Assembly: GCF_029962835.1 (NCBI RefSeq)
Contig: NC_080588.1
Location: 47,909,001-47,973,000, forward strand
DNA: 64,000 nucleotides
DNA from: Magnolia sinica
Taxonomy: Eukaryota; Streptophyta; Magnoliopsida; Magnoliales; Magnoliaceae
Direction of reading: 5' to 3'
Below are positions 11,949-23,098 of this stretch, piece after piece; within the stretch, counting starts at the first letter, position 1; every line of letters begins with the position of its first letter. Made by a program: the position numbers and the translations under genes. The notes under the pieces are model-generated. The model was not told the origin of the DNA, made no database searches, and was given only the letters and a program-made list of their open reading frames with translations.

Positions 11949-12564
11949 CAACTAATTCCTCGAACTTCATAGTATTGGTATTCATCAATTCATGTATAGC
12001 GGTAACTTTTGAATTGAACCTATTAGGAAGTGATCGCAGTATTTTTTTTCGCAAACCTTTCTTTGAGGAATTTTATCTCTAAGACCCACATGGAATTTAC
12101 TATGTCATTTAGTTTCATATAGAAGTCTATAAAAGACTCATTTTCTTCCATACGAATTTTCTCAAATTTGTTTGTGAGTATTTGGATCTTAGATTTTTTG
12201 ACAATGTTAGTTTCTTCATGTGTCATTTTAAGAATATCCCATGCTTGTTTAATAATATCGCACGAAATAATTCTTTTGAATTCATTTGGCGATAGAGCAC
12301 AAGTTATTACATTTAAGGCCTTTGTTGCACTGCTTTCATTTTTCTAAATAGTTATCTGAAAAGTATATGTAGCTTCTTTCATTGACGTGATTCCATCTTC
12401 ATCTACTACTTCCATCATAAGAGGGATCCATTTAGTCACAGTGGCTTATCACCACTTTCATCAATGGATTTGATGAAGATCATCATCCTTGCTTTTCAAT
12501 ATGAATAATTTAAGTTATAAAAGGGCGGTGTTCTGGTAATAGATAAACTTTCAAAATTTGACAT
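11949..12564 (-). pseudogene. Copia gag, N-terminal half
   Basis: The frame begins with ATG at 12564 (MSNFESLSITRTPPFYNLNY), 57 bp downstream of the primer binding site. It includes NYSY-stop-KARMMIFIKSID, the usual NYSYWKARM motif with Trp turned into a stop, and later KSKIQILTNKFEKIRMEENE and NRFNSKVTAIHELM. It is cut at 11949 by the solo LTR and resumes at 8707. Motifs match the UBN2/gag family of plant Copia elements. Confidence 0.8.
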
Positions 12565-12620
12565 CTTATAGCTCTGGATATAGCTCAAGGAGGTAAATCT
12601 AAAAAAATTAAAAGAGCAAC

Positions 12621-12634
12621 CTGCTTTGATACCA
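12621..12634 (-). other. primer binding site of the Copia element
   Basis: The minus strand reads TGGTATCAAAGCAG two bases after the end of the LTR. It complements the 3' end of initiator tRNA-Met, the usual primer of plant Copia elements. Its position between LTR and gag fixes the element's orientation. Confidence 0.8.
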
Positions 12635-12636
12635 CT

Positions 12637-14213
12637 TGAAAAGGAGAGCTAGAGATGTCCTAGAGGAGGGGTGAATAAGACAATGCCAAATAATTAAAAT
12701 AAATACGGAATATATAAAGAATACAGAATCTCAATCGCCTAAGTATTAAAACATTGATTCTAAATAATTCGTAGGACAACCTTCACCTAAAATGTTAGGC
12801 AGGACAACCTTATTTTACAAATGTCTTTAAAATCAATCTTTCAAACTATCAAGAGAAGATAAAATAATTACAATATTCACCATAAGAATGAAATAAATAA
12901 CATCCACCATAAAAAAGAAATAAACATTCACCACGGATGCACAAAGAGTTATAATGGTTCGGTGCCTAAAACAACCATACATACTCCACTCCAAAAATTA
13001 CTACCCTCTTAATTTTGGCTTTCACTATAACAAGGTTTTCATAGGTTCACCTTAACAACCTTATACAGTTCCTTGTGATTTTCACGAACTCACCTCAATA
13101 AAACTCCTTTTGTGATTTTGACGGGATGTTACAAACAAAAACCCACTTTGTGATTTTCACAGGATATCATAAGTCAACCTAAATGAAATAAAGTAGAAAA
13201 TAACTTATCTTCAAATGTCGATTCAAAGATTTAGTAAAAGCTTATAGCAGAGGAACTTCTTTCTTGAATGTAAATGGGGCAGTTTTCGCTTAAAAGAAAG
13301 AGTATATGGTTCTATAGTATTTTAGAAATGAAAAATCTAAATGTTGCTTGATTCAATTATCTTATATCTCAAAAGGAGTATAGAATACTTTTTAAAATAA
13401 GATTCAAATGATCTTGAGAAAGGGAATTGAATAAGTTAAAAATAAATTTTAAATACCACATAATTAGTTTGCCGAGGACTTGAGCTTCTCTCTCACTTGC
13501 AGAAGGTTTCGAGTGATTTTTCGTTTTAATTTAGAATGAGAGAAGGCATCTATTTGTAGCCAAAGAGATTGAAAATTCGGCTAGCCTAAGAATATCTTCG
13601 GCTGACTGGATTCCATTGGATTCGTTCCAACGGCTATCAGATTACGCGAGATAAGATTTATCCAAAATTTAGCTAGCCCGAGGTCAAATTCGGCTAGCCG
13701 AATTTTCGTAAAATTCAAAAGTTTGCATTGCTGAAATTTGATCTGAATTTTACTCAAGCAGACCAAATTTCAAGTTAGGGTAGCCAAACCAAAAGTTAGG
13801 CTGGCTGAATTTTCAACATAATTTGATATTTATCCCGAACTTGAAGTTAGGTTAGCCAAGGAAGTTAGGTTGGCCGATTTAGAAGTTAGGCTAGCCGAAC
13901 TCTAAAGCAAAAACACTATTAAAAACTCAAAATCAATTAGACTTTTGAAAGTACCTAACCTAAGGTCTTTCTAAGGTTATATCAACTGTGTTTTAGCAAA
14001 TACATGGGACAACTTGTCTTGAACTTGTCATGAAATCGGGCGACAACTTCTTGAGGCGATATGCCGATCTCGAGCTGATCTTCAGACATGTAGAGTAGTT
14101 GTGATTCCATACTTGTGATCTGACTTATAACTCTTATGTCTTATGAAATTTGACAATCAAATGTGTGCTAAACATATAAGCACTTACACATTCCAACCTA
14201 CTATTTGATGCCA
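12637..14213 (-). repeat. 5' LTR of the Copia element
   Basis: Minus-strand sequence ends in CTCTCCTTTTCA immediately before the primer binding site, so the inner border is firm. The outer border, TGGCATCAAATAGTAGG at 14213, is a guess from the TG start. The LTR holds five or more CGGCTAGCC motifs (13.57-13.91 kb) and a TATA-like CTACAAATAG near 13556. The partner LTR was not found. Confidence 0.5.
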
Positions 14214-14279
14214 ACGGTTTCACAATACATGCTACGTCCGCTACCGAATCAGACGATGTGCTCTAGAAGCTTGTTCAGA

Positions 14280-14800
14280 AGTGAAGCGTCTTTATGCCAT
14301 GAGAAATCAATATTGTGTACTAACCTTTACTAATCGGGTGATTTCGGAATATCTTCAATAGCAAGTTACAACCAAAGAAGATTCTTCAATGATGAGTGGT
14401 AAATAGGAGTAAGCTTGGTACGAGCGGTTACAATGTGTCCAAACACACCAGTTCAATTGCACCATGCTAAGAATATTGCAGTCCTACCGATCTAGGCTAA
14501 TGGAGGAACTGGAAGAATGAGAAGGCACTTACTACGCTAAGGAGATGGTCGTCCCAAAAGACCTCGCACTCCTAGATGAACAAATCGCCCTCTATCAAGC
14601 ACGATCGAAGGAAAGTTCTAGTGCCAAGAAAGCGGCCGAAGATGCAGTTTCTTCGAGCGCCCTTCATGTTGATCAGTTACTCCATCTCTTGCCACTCATC
14701 ATAGAAGAAGGGGCTAGCTAGGTTTCATCTAAGGAAAGAATGAAGTGGAGATGTAGGCTCTCCTCAAGGAGTTTGAAAAAATGAAGATCTAAGACGCTCG
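14280..14800 (+). pseudogene. plus-strand ORF remnant near Tat integrase (part 1)
   Basis: The plus strand has a broken but clearly coding-like frame, for example YYAKEMVVPKDLALLDEQIA followed by an Ala/Ser-rich helix and HVDQLLHLLPLIIEEG. I do not recognise a family. It lies downstream of, and antisense to, the Gypsy pol gene. Some Tat-lineage Gypsy elements (for example Grande) carry an extra antisense ORF at this position, so it may be a remnant of such an ORF. Alternatively it is unrelated gene debris. Confidence 0.35.
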
Positions 14801-15113
14801 ACCGCCTTAGACTTCCTATTTCTATTTTTTTTTGTTATAATGTCGTCGATGACCTGTGGGGCAACAAATAATCAATAAAATTGACTCATTTTGCTTATGA
14901 CATTGGATGCATCTCTACTTCAATATTGTCATTTTTCTATTTACATGCATGCATTGACTCAACCCTAATAACTGTGCAACATTTTCCGAGGGGATCCCAT
15001 TTAATTCTCTACATTCCCCATAATCTCGAAAACAAATAGATGCGACAGTCATTGGTTTGAGTTCCCAACCGTCACACCCTATCCAATGCGCATTAATTGT
15101 TGAATTTCCAATC

Positions 15114-15120
15114 TATAAAA
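15114..15120 (+). promoter_or_regulatory. TATA box before plus-strand ORF
   Basis: A perfect TATAAAA lies 80 bp upstream of the ATG at 15194. Its spacing is right for a promoter of the plus-strand ORF, opposite to the Gypsy pol gene. Confidence 0.45.
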
Positions 15121-15193
15121 GTACTCCTTAAGGTTCAAAATACATCACAAGCAAACTCAAATCAAGAATTCTATAGTCACTACTTCAGCAAAT

Positions 15194-15930
15194 ATGGATT
15201 TCTCTTCTCTGTCAATCAAAATTATGGAAGAAATCTTCGCAGAAGGGTACAAGTCCTTTTCACGCTCTTCCTTTTTACACAAACCTTATCCCTTCCTCAA
15301 GGATGCCATTGAGCTTTCTGAAGATCGCAGGCCACCACAGGAGGTTCTGAACATTCTTTTGGAACTCTGGCAACTTAGAGAAGAATACTCCAAGGTTGAC
15401 CAAGAGTTTCAATGTTGCACTGCTTTACTATCGCATCTGTCAACCCTTAGCGTCAAATCCAAGCTCTGCCAACCCGTCATGAAGCAGCTTGGAAGAACCA
15501 ACTGCACTAAACTCACGAACATCAATTTAATGAGGAGATGTTGCAGTCGATGAAGATCACATGTAACAATCTGTTTGCCAACTTGGTTGAGACCCATCAG
15601 CTTTACCCAGACCGTGATCGTCCCGAAAATGAGGAGTTGGTTGTGTTCATCGAGTCCTAGACAATACTCTATCGGGACTGTGCGGAATCCTATGAAGCCG
15701 AAAAGAAGTCGGCTGATTTGGAGTATGCGGTGCTCGACCGTCATCCCGCATTGATCAATCGCTCCTCCATAGAGCTCGTGAGTCAACATGCCTCATGGAC
15801 CGAGATGTGAAAGATAGCAATGGAGGCGAAACCATTGACCACCAGAAGGTTTGAAGAAATTAAATTGGCCTATTTGTATCTCGACCATCCAATCTGCCAA
15901 ATCTTCTGCCCCCGTTATTTTGTAATCAAT
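15194..15930 (+). pseudogene. plus-strand ORF remnant near Tat integrase (part 2)
   Basis: The frame opens with ATG at 15194 (MDFSSLSIKIMEEIFAEGYK) and is open for 119 codons, with a predicted helical segment around RPPQEVLNILLELWQLREEY. After one frame change before 15536 a second frame continues (NLFANLVETHQLYPDRDRPE, then EAEKKSADLEYAVLDRHPA) with a stop at 15658 where Trp or Gln is expected. The product would be a mostly helical protein of roughly 240 residues. No known domain is recognised. It is antisense to the adjacent integrase, as are the extra ORFs known from some Tat-lineage Gypsy elements. Whether it was ever element-encoded is inference. Confidence 0.4.
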
Positions 15931-16017
15931 TAGCCCTCATTACAAGGCTTTTATTCGAATAAACTATTTATTTTTCTAACTCTCCTCGATTCCATTTTTT
16001 ATAACTTTTCACAGTGA

Positions 16018-17080
16018 AGGGAAGCAGGGTTTTAAGAATCGGCTGTTTATAGGAGCCCTTGCAATCTTCTCGTTTATGTCCCTCAGGACATAGGCTCCTC
16101 CCTGGAGGACCTACTCAATGACATATGTCCTTCCCATGTGGGTGACCACTTCTTGCCTAAGGATCGGTCCTTCTGATCGATTGACAGTACCATTTTCCAA
16201 ACCGTATCACATACTCCGAAAGACTTTCATTTCACCTTTTTGTTATGCTCGCGCTACAACCGCTTTGTTAGCCACGATTCAATCTAAAGCCCTTATACGG
16301 CCCTCGTCCAGTCCCTTAAGTTCGGCCAACATTGACTTTGTGAACTCTAGAGGAGTTAACTTGGCCTGATATGCAGTTCACAGTGATGGTATCGTGATCT
16401 CTAGGGGTACGACCGCATCATGTCCATAGTTAATATAAATGAGCTCACCCCAGTATTGATGCGAGGCGATGTTTTATAGGCCAGAGTGCCTCAGACAGTT
16501 TGGTATGCCATTCTTTAAAATTTTCTTGGATTATTTTTCTTAAGATGTTCTTGATTACCTTGTTACTAGCCTTGGCTTGGCCGTTAGCCAGTGCATAATA
16601 CGAGGTCGAGTGCAGGATTTTTATGTCGTATATGTTGGCAATCGTTTGCACTTCCTTTGCCAAGAACACTACACCTCAGTCCATGGTAATGGACTCATGT
16701 ATCCCAGGATAATGTTGGTTTCGATAAACCCTATCATTTCTTGATAGCTGATTCTCCTCAAGGGTTTTTTTTAACCTACTTGGTGAAGTAGTCGGTTGCT
16801 ACGATGATGAATGAATCCATACGGGTTGAAGGATGGTGAATTTCACCGATTAAATCAAGCGTCCATCCTCAAAACGGCCATGGCTTTATTATATGATAGA
16901 TTTTAGTCGCAGGCACATGCTAGACCGGTGCATTCCTCTGGCAAGCTTCATAACCTTTTGTATATTAGGTGCAATCGGCCATCATCTTTGACCAAACATA
17001 TTCATAACATCTGAGTGTAAGTTTCATCTTTCTACCAACCTGGTGGGCCCCACAAATTTCTTTGTGGACCTCTTCCATTG
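16018..17080 (-). pseudogene. Gypsy (Tat) integrase
   Basis: Fragments read GYEACQRNAPVQHVPATKIY (zinc-binding region), LDLIGEIHHPSTRMDSFI with the first catalytic Asp, and then HSTSYYALANGQAKASNKVI, where the catalytic Glu of the usual NGQ-x-E motif is replaced by Lys (QAKASN). The C-terminal block before 16018 has the G-x-Y-x-L-x-D pattern of plant Gypsy integrases. Stops and frame changes occur between the pieces. The altered Glu is one more sign of decay. Confidence 0.8.
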
Positions 17081-17372
17081 CTAGCATAGTTTCTTTCTTT
17101 AACAAGCACCGAAGTAAAATTCCATTGGCTACCTTTCAGTACAACTCATTGTCGACCATTATGTAATTCACGGCCGATCTTCGTACATTTTTTTAGTCCT
17201 GGTATGGGGACTCTGCAAATAACCCATAAGAGGAGCCCTCTAATCGTCCCCCTTTATTTCTTCCTAGTAGACTTCCATTGTACTCTCTCTGAAAAATAAA
17301 GGGCGATGATCTCCTTTAGACTGTGATCGACCACTTGGCCGACCCTCCCAAGGCATCAAGTCATGCAGCTAA

Positions 17373-17702
17373 CTATGCCATTTCATTGGTGTCCGCATTA
17401 TATTCTCTAGTAACATGCATCAATTCGACTTCTCCAAATAGTTCTAGCAATTGGATCGCTAGAGTGTAGTATGGCAGTAGAGATTGGCCAGTGTATTTAA
17501 ATAGTCCCACCATTTGGTTTATCACCATCTGTGAATCTCCTGTAACAGTCATTGTTTTTGTGCCTAGTTCTAATGACAATTCCAAGCCGATTATCATTGC
17601 TTCATACTTGGCCTGATTGTTGGTGCAATCAAAGTCTAATTGGCAGGCATATTCCTGTCGATTCTCATTAGGAGCAATTAGGATCACCCCAGCCCCGGAC
17701 AT
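17373..17702 (-). pseudogene. Gypsy RNase H
   Basis: The 109-codon open stretch starts MSGAGVILIAPNENRQEYAC and includes NNQAKYEAMIIGLELSLELG (catalytic Glu) and TGDSQMVINQM (catalytic Asp), ending at a typical REYNADTNEMA. This is the type-I RNase H of a Gypsy pol, which degrades RNA in the RNA:DNA hybrid. It is the best preserved segment of this element. Confidence 0.85.
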
Positions 17703-18295
17703 ATCATATGTTCTTAACCCATCAAAGATTAATTAACTTCCATGGTGTAAGTTGTACATAAATATAGATCAAGTATGCTCGTGAAAATTTGTTCCTTTAC
17801 GTCGGAAGGATGATGATCGGCCAGAAAATTAACTATGGCATGACCCTTTACTGCTTTCTGTGGGACGTAACAGATATCAAATTCAGACAGAGCAAGCACC
17901 CATTTACCAATTCATCTGCTCAAAATCGGCCGGTTCAACATATATTTTATCAAGTCAGTGACTGCTATTACATTCACTCTTTTAACCAATAAATAATGTC
18001 TGAACTTAGTGGCCGCAAAATACAAAGACAAGAATAATTTCTCCATGGTCGAATACTATCTTTTGGCATCAAGCGGTGTCCTACTCAGACAATAAATCGC
18101 TCACTCCTTCCACATGTCATCATCTTGTGCCAACAGGGCTCTGACCGACTATACTGAAGCTGCAACTATAGCTTGAGTGGTCGATCTTTGATCGATGGCA
18201 TCAACATGTATGGCTTCATTATATTTTTTTAATCTTGTCAAAAGCTAGTTGATGTTCCGCTTCCCAGATGAATTCAGACCCCTGCTTCAATTTTA

Positions 18296-19060
18296 TCAAC
18301 GGAAAAAAAAAATATTAGTCTTGCTTGCACAGTTAGAAATAAATCTCCTCAAGAAATTAACATGACCTAAGAACCTTTGCAACTCATCTTTGTTTCCTGG
18401 TAGCCGAGCGTTAATCACAGCTTGAGCCTTGTTCTGATCAACTTTGATTTCTCTTTGATGCATGAGGAACCCTAAAAAGTTACCGACTGAGACCCCAAAG
18501 GTACATTTTAAGGGGTTCAACTTCAACATATGGAGCCTCATCTGCTCAAAGGACTTGCACAAGTGGACCAAATACTCAATATCATCGGTTGATTTGACCA
18601 CTATATCATCCACATAGACTTCCATGAAGCGGCCGATCATATCATGGAAGATGGCATTCATCACCCTTTGATATGTGGCCTTTGGATTCTTTGGGCATTA
18701 CTACCCAACAATAAATTCTCGATGGTCCTAAACATCTGAATGTCATCTACGGCACATCATCTAATGCTATATTGATATGATTGTATCCAGAATGCCCGTC
18801 CATAAAAGACATAATCCTATGTCCAGCAGTCTGATCGATGGGCTGATCGGCCACCGGCATAGGATATTCATCCTTCGATGTAGCTAGGTTTAAATTTCTA
18901 AAATTGATTCACATCATTCTTTTTCATCACCGGGACCATATTTGACATTCATTCTGCATATTTGATCGGTCGGATGAAACTGGCCATCAGGAGTCGCTCG
19001 ATTTCCTCTTTGATTTTGAGGGTAACTTCGGCTGTCATCCGCTTAGGCAGTTGCTTGTAC
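18296..19060 (-). pseudogene. Gypsy reverse transcriptase
   Basis: Upstream pieces read DATAGHRIMSFMDGHSGYN with the first catalytic Asp in FMDG. A 122-codon stretch (18664-18296) then gives MEVYVDDIVVKS with the YVDD catalytic box, FGVSVGNFLGFLMHQREIKV and LQRFLGHVNFLRRFI. Stops between the two parts show decay. It is followed by RNase H after a short connection domain. Confidence 0.9.
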
Positions 19061-19743
19061 GGTCAATAACTTCCTTCGTGGGTAATCTGTGCTCAACCAG
19101 GGATCGATCAAGCCCTGGCATTTTATGGTAATCCCACGCAAAACAATCAACAAACTCCAATAGAAGCTTTATCAACTTCTCCTTCTCGAGAGGTTGCAAC
19201 AAGTCCTTATAAACGTTGGCTTTAGATCCAATTATATACCTAGATTAATCTCAACCAGCGGATCCTTGACTTGAGGTCGAGAATCTTACTTTTCTTCTAG
19301 TAGTTCTTCAAATTTCATACTATCTTCGTCGGCCGATTCTTCCAACTCAGCCAAATTCACAAAACAACCTTCATCGGCTTCCACTAGGCTCTATTCAAGC
19401 CTTTTTATTCTGACCATGATGTCGACCCAATTTGCTTCATTCCTTGGCATCCCGATCATGGGATCCCTTCAATGGTACAGCAAGAGACCGGCCGATATAA
19501 AATAATGTCCTTCTACCGATTATCATTAGATTGGGTAATTTTCAGGATAGCTTGCACAATGTTATCTGGGTTCTTCTTTACCGTGATCCCAATAGGGTGA
19601 CCAAACTTATTCCTCTCGATGAATCTGATAGGTCCTACATCTTCACAGTAGTAATAAGCCTTATCGGTATCCGACGTGGCCAAAAATGATTTATTGTTGG
19701 CCAAGACTAGCTCGACCTTATTTTGGTTCCAAAACAGTACAAA

Positions 19744-20100
19744 CTAGTGAAGAGAGGATAGGATATAAGCAAAGGAATGGATCCAATCCCTCCCTAACAA
19801 CAAGTTGTAGCTTGATGAAGTCTCGAGAACAAAAAATGGTGCTAAGACTATTTTTGTGCCCACGGTCAGATCGACCGGCAAGACACCGTGCGTGTTCGTG
19901 ACGTGGCAGGCAAAATGGCTAGCGGTCACTTCTGATAGGATTAAATCGACTGTAGTCTTTCCCAGCTTGGCCATCATTCTCCCTGGTAACAAATGCACTG
20001 CAGCCCCATTATCAACCAAAATTTTGGTAATAGGGCATCCGTCGAGGTGAGCCGATATATACAACAGCTTTATGTGTTGTGTCATGTCACGTGTAGGCAT
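19744..20100 (-). pseudogene. Gypsy protease (retropepsin)
   Basis: The 118-codon open frame holds ITKILVDNGAAVHLLP, the Tat-type variant of the D-S/T-G-A active site (here D-N-G-A), and LLLGRDWIHSFA, the second conserved block. The product would be the aspartic protease that cleaves gag-pol. It lies between the gag linker and the reverse transcriptase. Confidence 0.85.
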
Positions 20101-20108
20101 GTCGATGA

Positions 20109-20777
20109 TTACCCTTTCGGATACACCCCAACTATGACGGTGACTATGTTGATGTGTGGTGTTTTATCGTCTTTGGTTTCATTTTCCTTATTCTCTTCGA
20201 ACGGGAAAGAAGCATGTTGTATGATCACTGGAGGAGCGTGTTCCTCTACATCACTGACCATTTTGTTTTGTTGAGTAGGCCTCACCTGAAAACTAGACGG
20301 CAATGTGAAGACCATATTACAATGGAACTTCATTGGCGACAACGAACCAAACACAATTTCACCACTTGAATCTTGGCCCCCAAGTGTTTCAGGTTCTATC
20401 TTCTCGACCCGGTTAGAGTATTCATCAGTCACGAGTTCAACTGACAGATTGACGGGCGATGAGAATTTCAGCGTGTCGGCGGTAGATGAGAGTTCATTGG
20501 CCAGCCATTCCTCTGTTGGAAAGCAGTCTTCGCTAAGGTAATCTGGCATGTTACCGCAACTATCTTCTTCTTTAAGGTCTTCCAACCAAGTCATGTCGCC
20601 AATAGTATTTGGACCTTCATGTACTATAGTTGGTAGTAGGGCTTCGACTGTGTTTACTGTCAATTGCTCATTAGGAATATGAATCCTCCTTGTGTAGTAG
20701 GAGGTTTGACCATCCTTGGCACAGGTGGCCCCATCATGAATAGCAATTGGAAGGCTGGTAATGGTCAAGACTATCAT
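20109..20777 (-). pseudogene. Gypsy gag-protease linker region
   Basis: This 222-codon open stretch has no recognised domain. It is rich in Glu, Asp, Ser and Thr and reaches to within a few bases of the protease frame, ending IVTVIVGVYPKG. Its position between gag and protease suggests the variable linker of Tat-lineage polyproteins. Confidence 0.55.
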
Positions 20778-21556
20778 TGTGATTCTCCCTTCCTTGCTTG
20801 GGAAAGTTTCCTAACTGGGATGCAATCTCCCGAGTGCACCGATTACATATTCGAGGACCTTAGCACCTTCTTTTGATAGTGATTGACTGATCACCTTGAG
20901 GATGGGGAATCCATCGACTCCCTGGCGTAAGCCGACCATCCATTCTTCACCGATTATCCAGGTCGAGATCGATCTTCGATTGCAGGTGCTCCCACAGATT
21001 GGCGGTGACCTTGTTCACTTCAATATTGGCTTGGAATGGATCAGTGTCGATCAATATTACCTCTTCACCCTTTTTCAAGAACTTCAGTAACCCACGGTCG
21101 ATGTGGTCCTGAATGACGTTCCTGAAAACAACACATTTGTTAGTTGAGTGGGAACGAGTTCCATGTCATTTGGAGTACTCGATCTTTTGTAATTCATCGG
21201 TCGGAGGTACCTTATGATTGATAGGAAACTTTAATAAATTTTCTAACCAACAAGATATCAAATATCTCTTCAACTCAGGTGATATCAAAGGTGTACACTT
21301 TCTGAGTCTTTTGCGCGGTCGAGGTTATCGACTCCGCTTTGACCAATGCTAAGCATACCAATGGCTTCTTAGCCACTACTTCAGTAATTATGATTTCGTA
21401 ATTAGGGTCGTTGTAATACATCCCCAATAGTGAGTTTGTTTGCATATCCCCTTCTTGTAGGAGCTCTTCATAATAAGAGACCTTTTTAGTTAAGTCATAT
21501 AGGTCAACAAACTCCGTACCTATGAATTTGTTACGGAGCTTATATTCCAGTCCATC

Positions 21557-21801
21557 TTATGCGAGCTGCACAAATTTGGCCTTGATCATGACTACTTTAC
21601 AATGGCTCTTCACCCACTTGAACTGCATAATATAACTTTCGCATGATTCCCCGGGCAACTGCTGGAATCGTGTGAGATCAACCAAGGTAATCTCCCTGTT
21701 TCTAAAGAAGAAATGAGAGTGGAATTTCTCCTCCAACTCTTGCAAGTATGCATCGAGTCTGGCAGTAAGTTTGAGTACCAAGTGAAAGCCACTGCGGTCA
21801 A
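21557..21801 (-). pseudogene. Gypsy (Tat) gag fragment
   Basis: The frame reads LDAYLQELEEKFHSHFFFRN and REITLVDLTRFQQLPGESCE, then SYIMQFKWVKSHCKVVM. This is the retrotransposon gag domain of plant Tat elements. The N-terminal part upstream is lost or separated by the hAT-like MITE at 21881-22542. Confidence 0.8.
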
Positions 21802-21880
21802 TGAGTGACCGAATAACTATAACCTGTAATAATCATAGTTGGCCAGTTCGGCACACTGCATCGTGAACTAGCATGCATGG

Positions 21881-22097
21881 AGGGTTGTACATAAGTCCAG
21901 CTAGCTCGAAAAGCTCACTCGACTCGGCTCGAGTCAGCTCGGATTGACTCGGCTTGAAGGGCCAACTTGGGGTGAGTCAATCTAGTTTTAAAAGGCTTGA
22001 GTTGAGTTCGAGCCGAGTTAGAGCATGGTGCATATTAACTCGACTCGACTCGAAGCTCGAACTCGAGCTCGGCTCAAGTAATGAATATTAATATTAT

Positions 22098-22129
<32 letters not shown>

Positions 22130-22542
22130 TAATACCCGATCGGCCCTACCCGACTCCCCATTCCTCTCTTTCCCTTACCCTACCCAGCCCGCCGCACCCC
22201 GCAGCCCATTGGTCACCATCTTCGCCCGCCCGAGGAGTTCTCCGCCCCTCTTAGTAATGTGGCATATGATACATTTTAGACTTAATATTATTGACATTTA
22301 GTTTGTATTTTTTAGCCAAAAATGTAATAATTGACATATGAACAAGCTCGACTCGACTCGAGGTAAACTCGACTCGACTCGGACCACTAGCTCGACTCGA
22401 GCTCAACTCGAAAGCTTTAGCAAACAAGCCAAGCTTCAATGTTGAACTCGAGGGTGAGCTCGAGCTCGAACTCAAGTATAGCACTGATGAGTCGAGCTAA
22501 GCTTGGCCCACCTCGACTCGACTCGGCTCGATGTACAACCCT
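21881..22542. mobile_element. hAT-like MITE, CTCGACTCGA-rich
   Basis: Both ends carry AGGGTTGTACAT as an inverted repeat. The interior is full of GAGCTCGAGTCGAG-type short palindromes and one (TA)n tract, and has no coding capacity. Flanks carry TAGCATGC (left) and TGGCATGC (right), a possible 8-bp duplication a few bases outside the inverted repeat. That would suggest the hAT superfamily, but the offset makes the call tentative. Confidence 0.6.
22101..22129. repeat. (TA)n microsatellite
   Basis: About 29 bp of alternating T and A lie inside the MITE at 21881-22542. Confidence 0.9.
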
Positions 22543-23070
22543 ACTGGCATGCTCAATAGTTAACTAACCAAGCTCGCCCAAGAATAAGCAAAATTCAGTC
22601 GATAATTTATTGTTAGAATTGGATTTGCGGCTCCAATTCGAACCGAACAACAATGACCCCTAGCAGCAAGATAAGCAAACACGTAGTGTATGACCGAGAT
22701 CTGAAGAGATCGACCGCTATTCATCCACTCGCTCACTGTGTAAATTGGATTAGGAGATTTTTAAAGGGTGGGGTTCATCCTCTAATGATGGGTTACGCCT
22801 TTGACTTTTGTACAAAAGGACTTTCATACAGATAAAATAAAATAAGGAAAGAAATCCTTACAACGTCACGAAGTACGGCCATGGAACACCTTTCTGATTG
22901 ATGAATTGCGTCCAACGTACTATTGTAGACTAAATTATAGCTAAATTTACAAGCTATAGGATTACTGCTACTGATTACGCTAAGGAACATAAATTAAAAG
23001 ACTTGGAAAGTAAAGACTTTATTGTAAATGTAAATTTGCTTGATAATTAGAAAAGTAATATATTACTCTG
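22543..23070. other. no gene seen
   Basis: No coding sequence, clear repeat or primer binding site was found in this stretch between the MITE and the SINE tail. It may contain the decayed 5' end of the Tat element. Confidence 0.4.
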
Positions 23071-23098
23071 TTTTTTTCTTCTTTTTTTAAGCTTGTTA
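23071..23098 (-). mobile_element. SINE, 3' tail piece (1 of 3)
   Basis: The plus strand has TTTTTTTCTTCTTTTTTT, the A-rich tail of a minus-strand SINE, followed by AAGCTTGTTA. The SINE body continues at 27426 after a solo LTR that inserted at TGTTA. The same AGCT-x-A-A-C-A-A junction with an A-tract is seen in the second SINE copy at 32199-32273. Confidence 0.7.

Larger units (their letters stand above)
3361..14213 (-). mobile_element. Copia LTR retrotransposon, SIRE/Maximus type, degraded
   Basis: Read on the minus strand the order is LTR (14213-12637), tRNA-Met-type primer binding site, gag, CCHC knuckle, protease, integrase, reverse transcriptase, RNase H, then a separate envelope-like ORF. 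Integrase before reverse transcriptase defines Copia, and an extra ORF after pol is typical of the SIRE/Maximus lineage. Many in-frame stops and frameshifts make the copy inactive. A solo LTR of 3241 bp (8708-11948) interrupts gag. The left-hand LTR was not recognised, so the left boundary is simply the end of the envelope-like ORF. Confidence 0.85.
16018..21801 (-). mobile_element. Gypsy LTR retrotransposon, Tat lineage, degraded
   Basis: Minus-strand order is gag (21.8 kb), linker, protease (20.1 kb), reverse transcriptase (18.7 kb), RNase H (17.7 kb), integrase (16.7 kb). Reverse transcriptase before integrase defines Gypsy. The gag block ITLVDLTRFQQLPGESCESY and the protease motif LVDNGAAVHLLP are typical of Tat-lineage elements. 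The pol gene ends at about 16018 with the block GGAYVLRD...INSRFLKPCFP. LTRs were not found on either side. Frequent stops show it is dead. Confidence 0.85.

Noticed and set aside
15409..15789. Minus-strand open frame of 126 codons
   Set aside because: It is antisense to the better supported plus-strand ORF remnant and shows no Gypsy domain.
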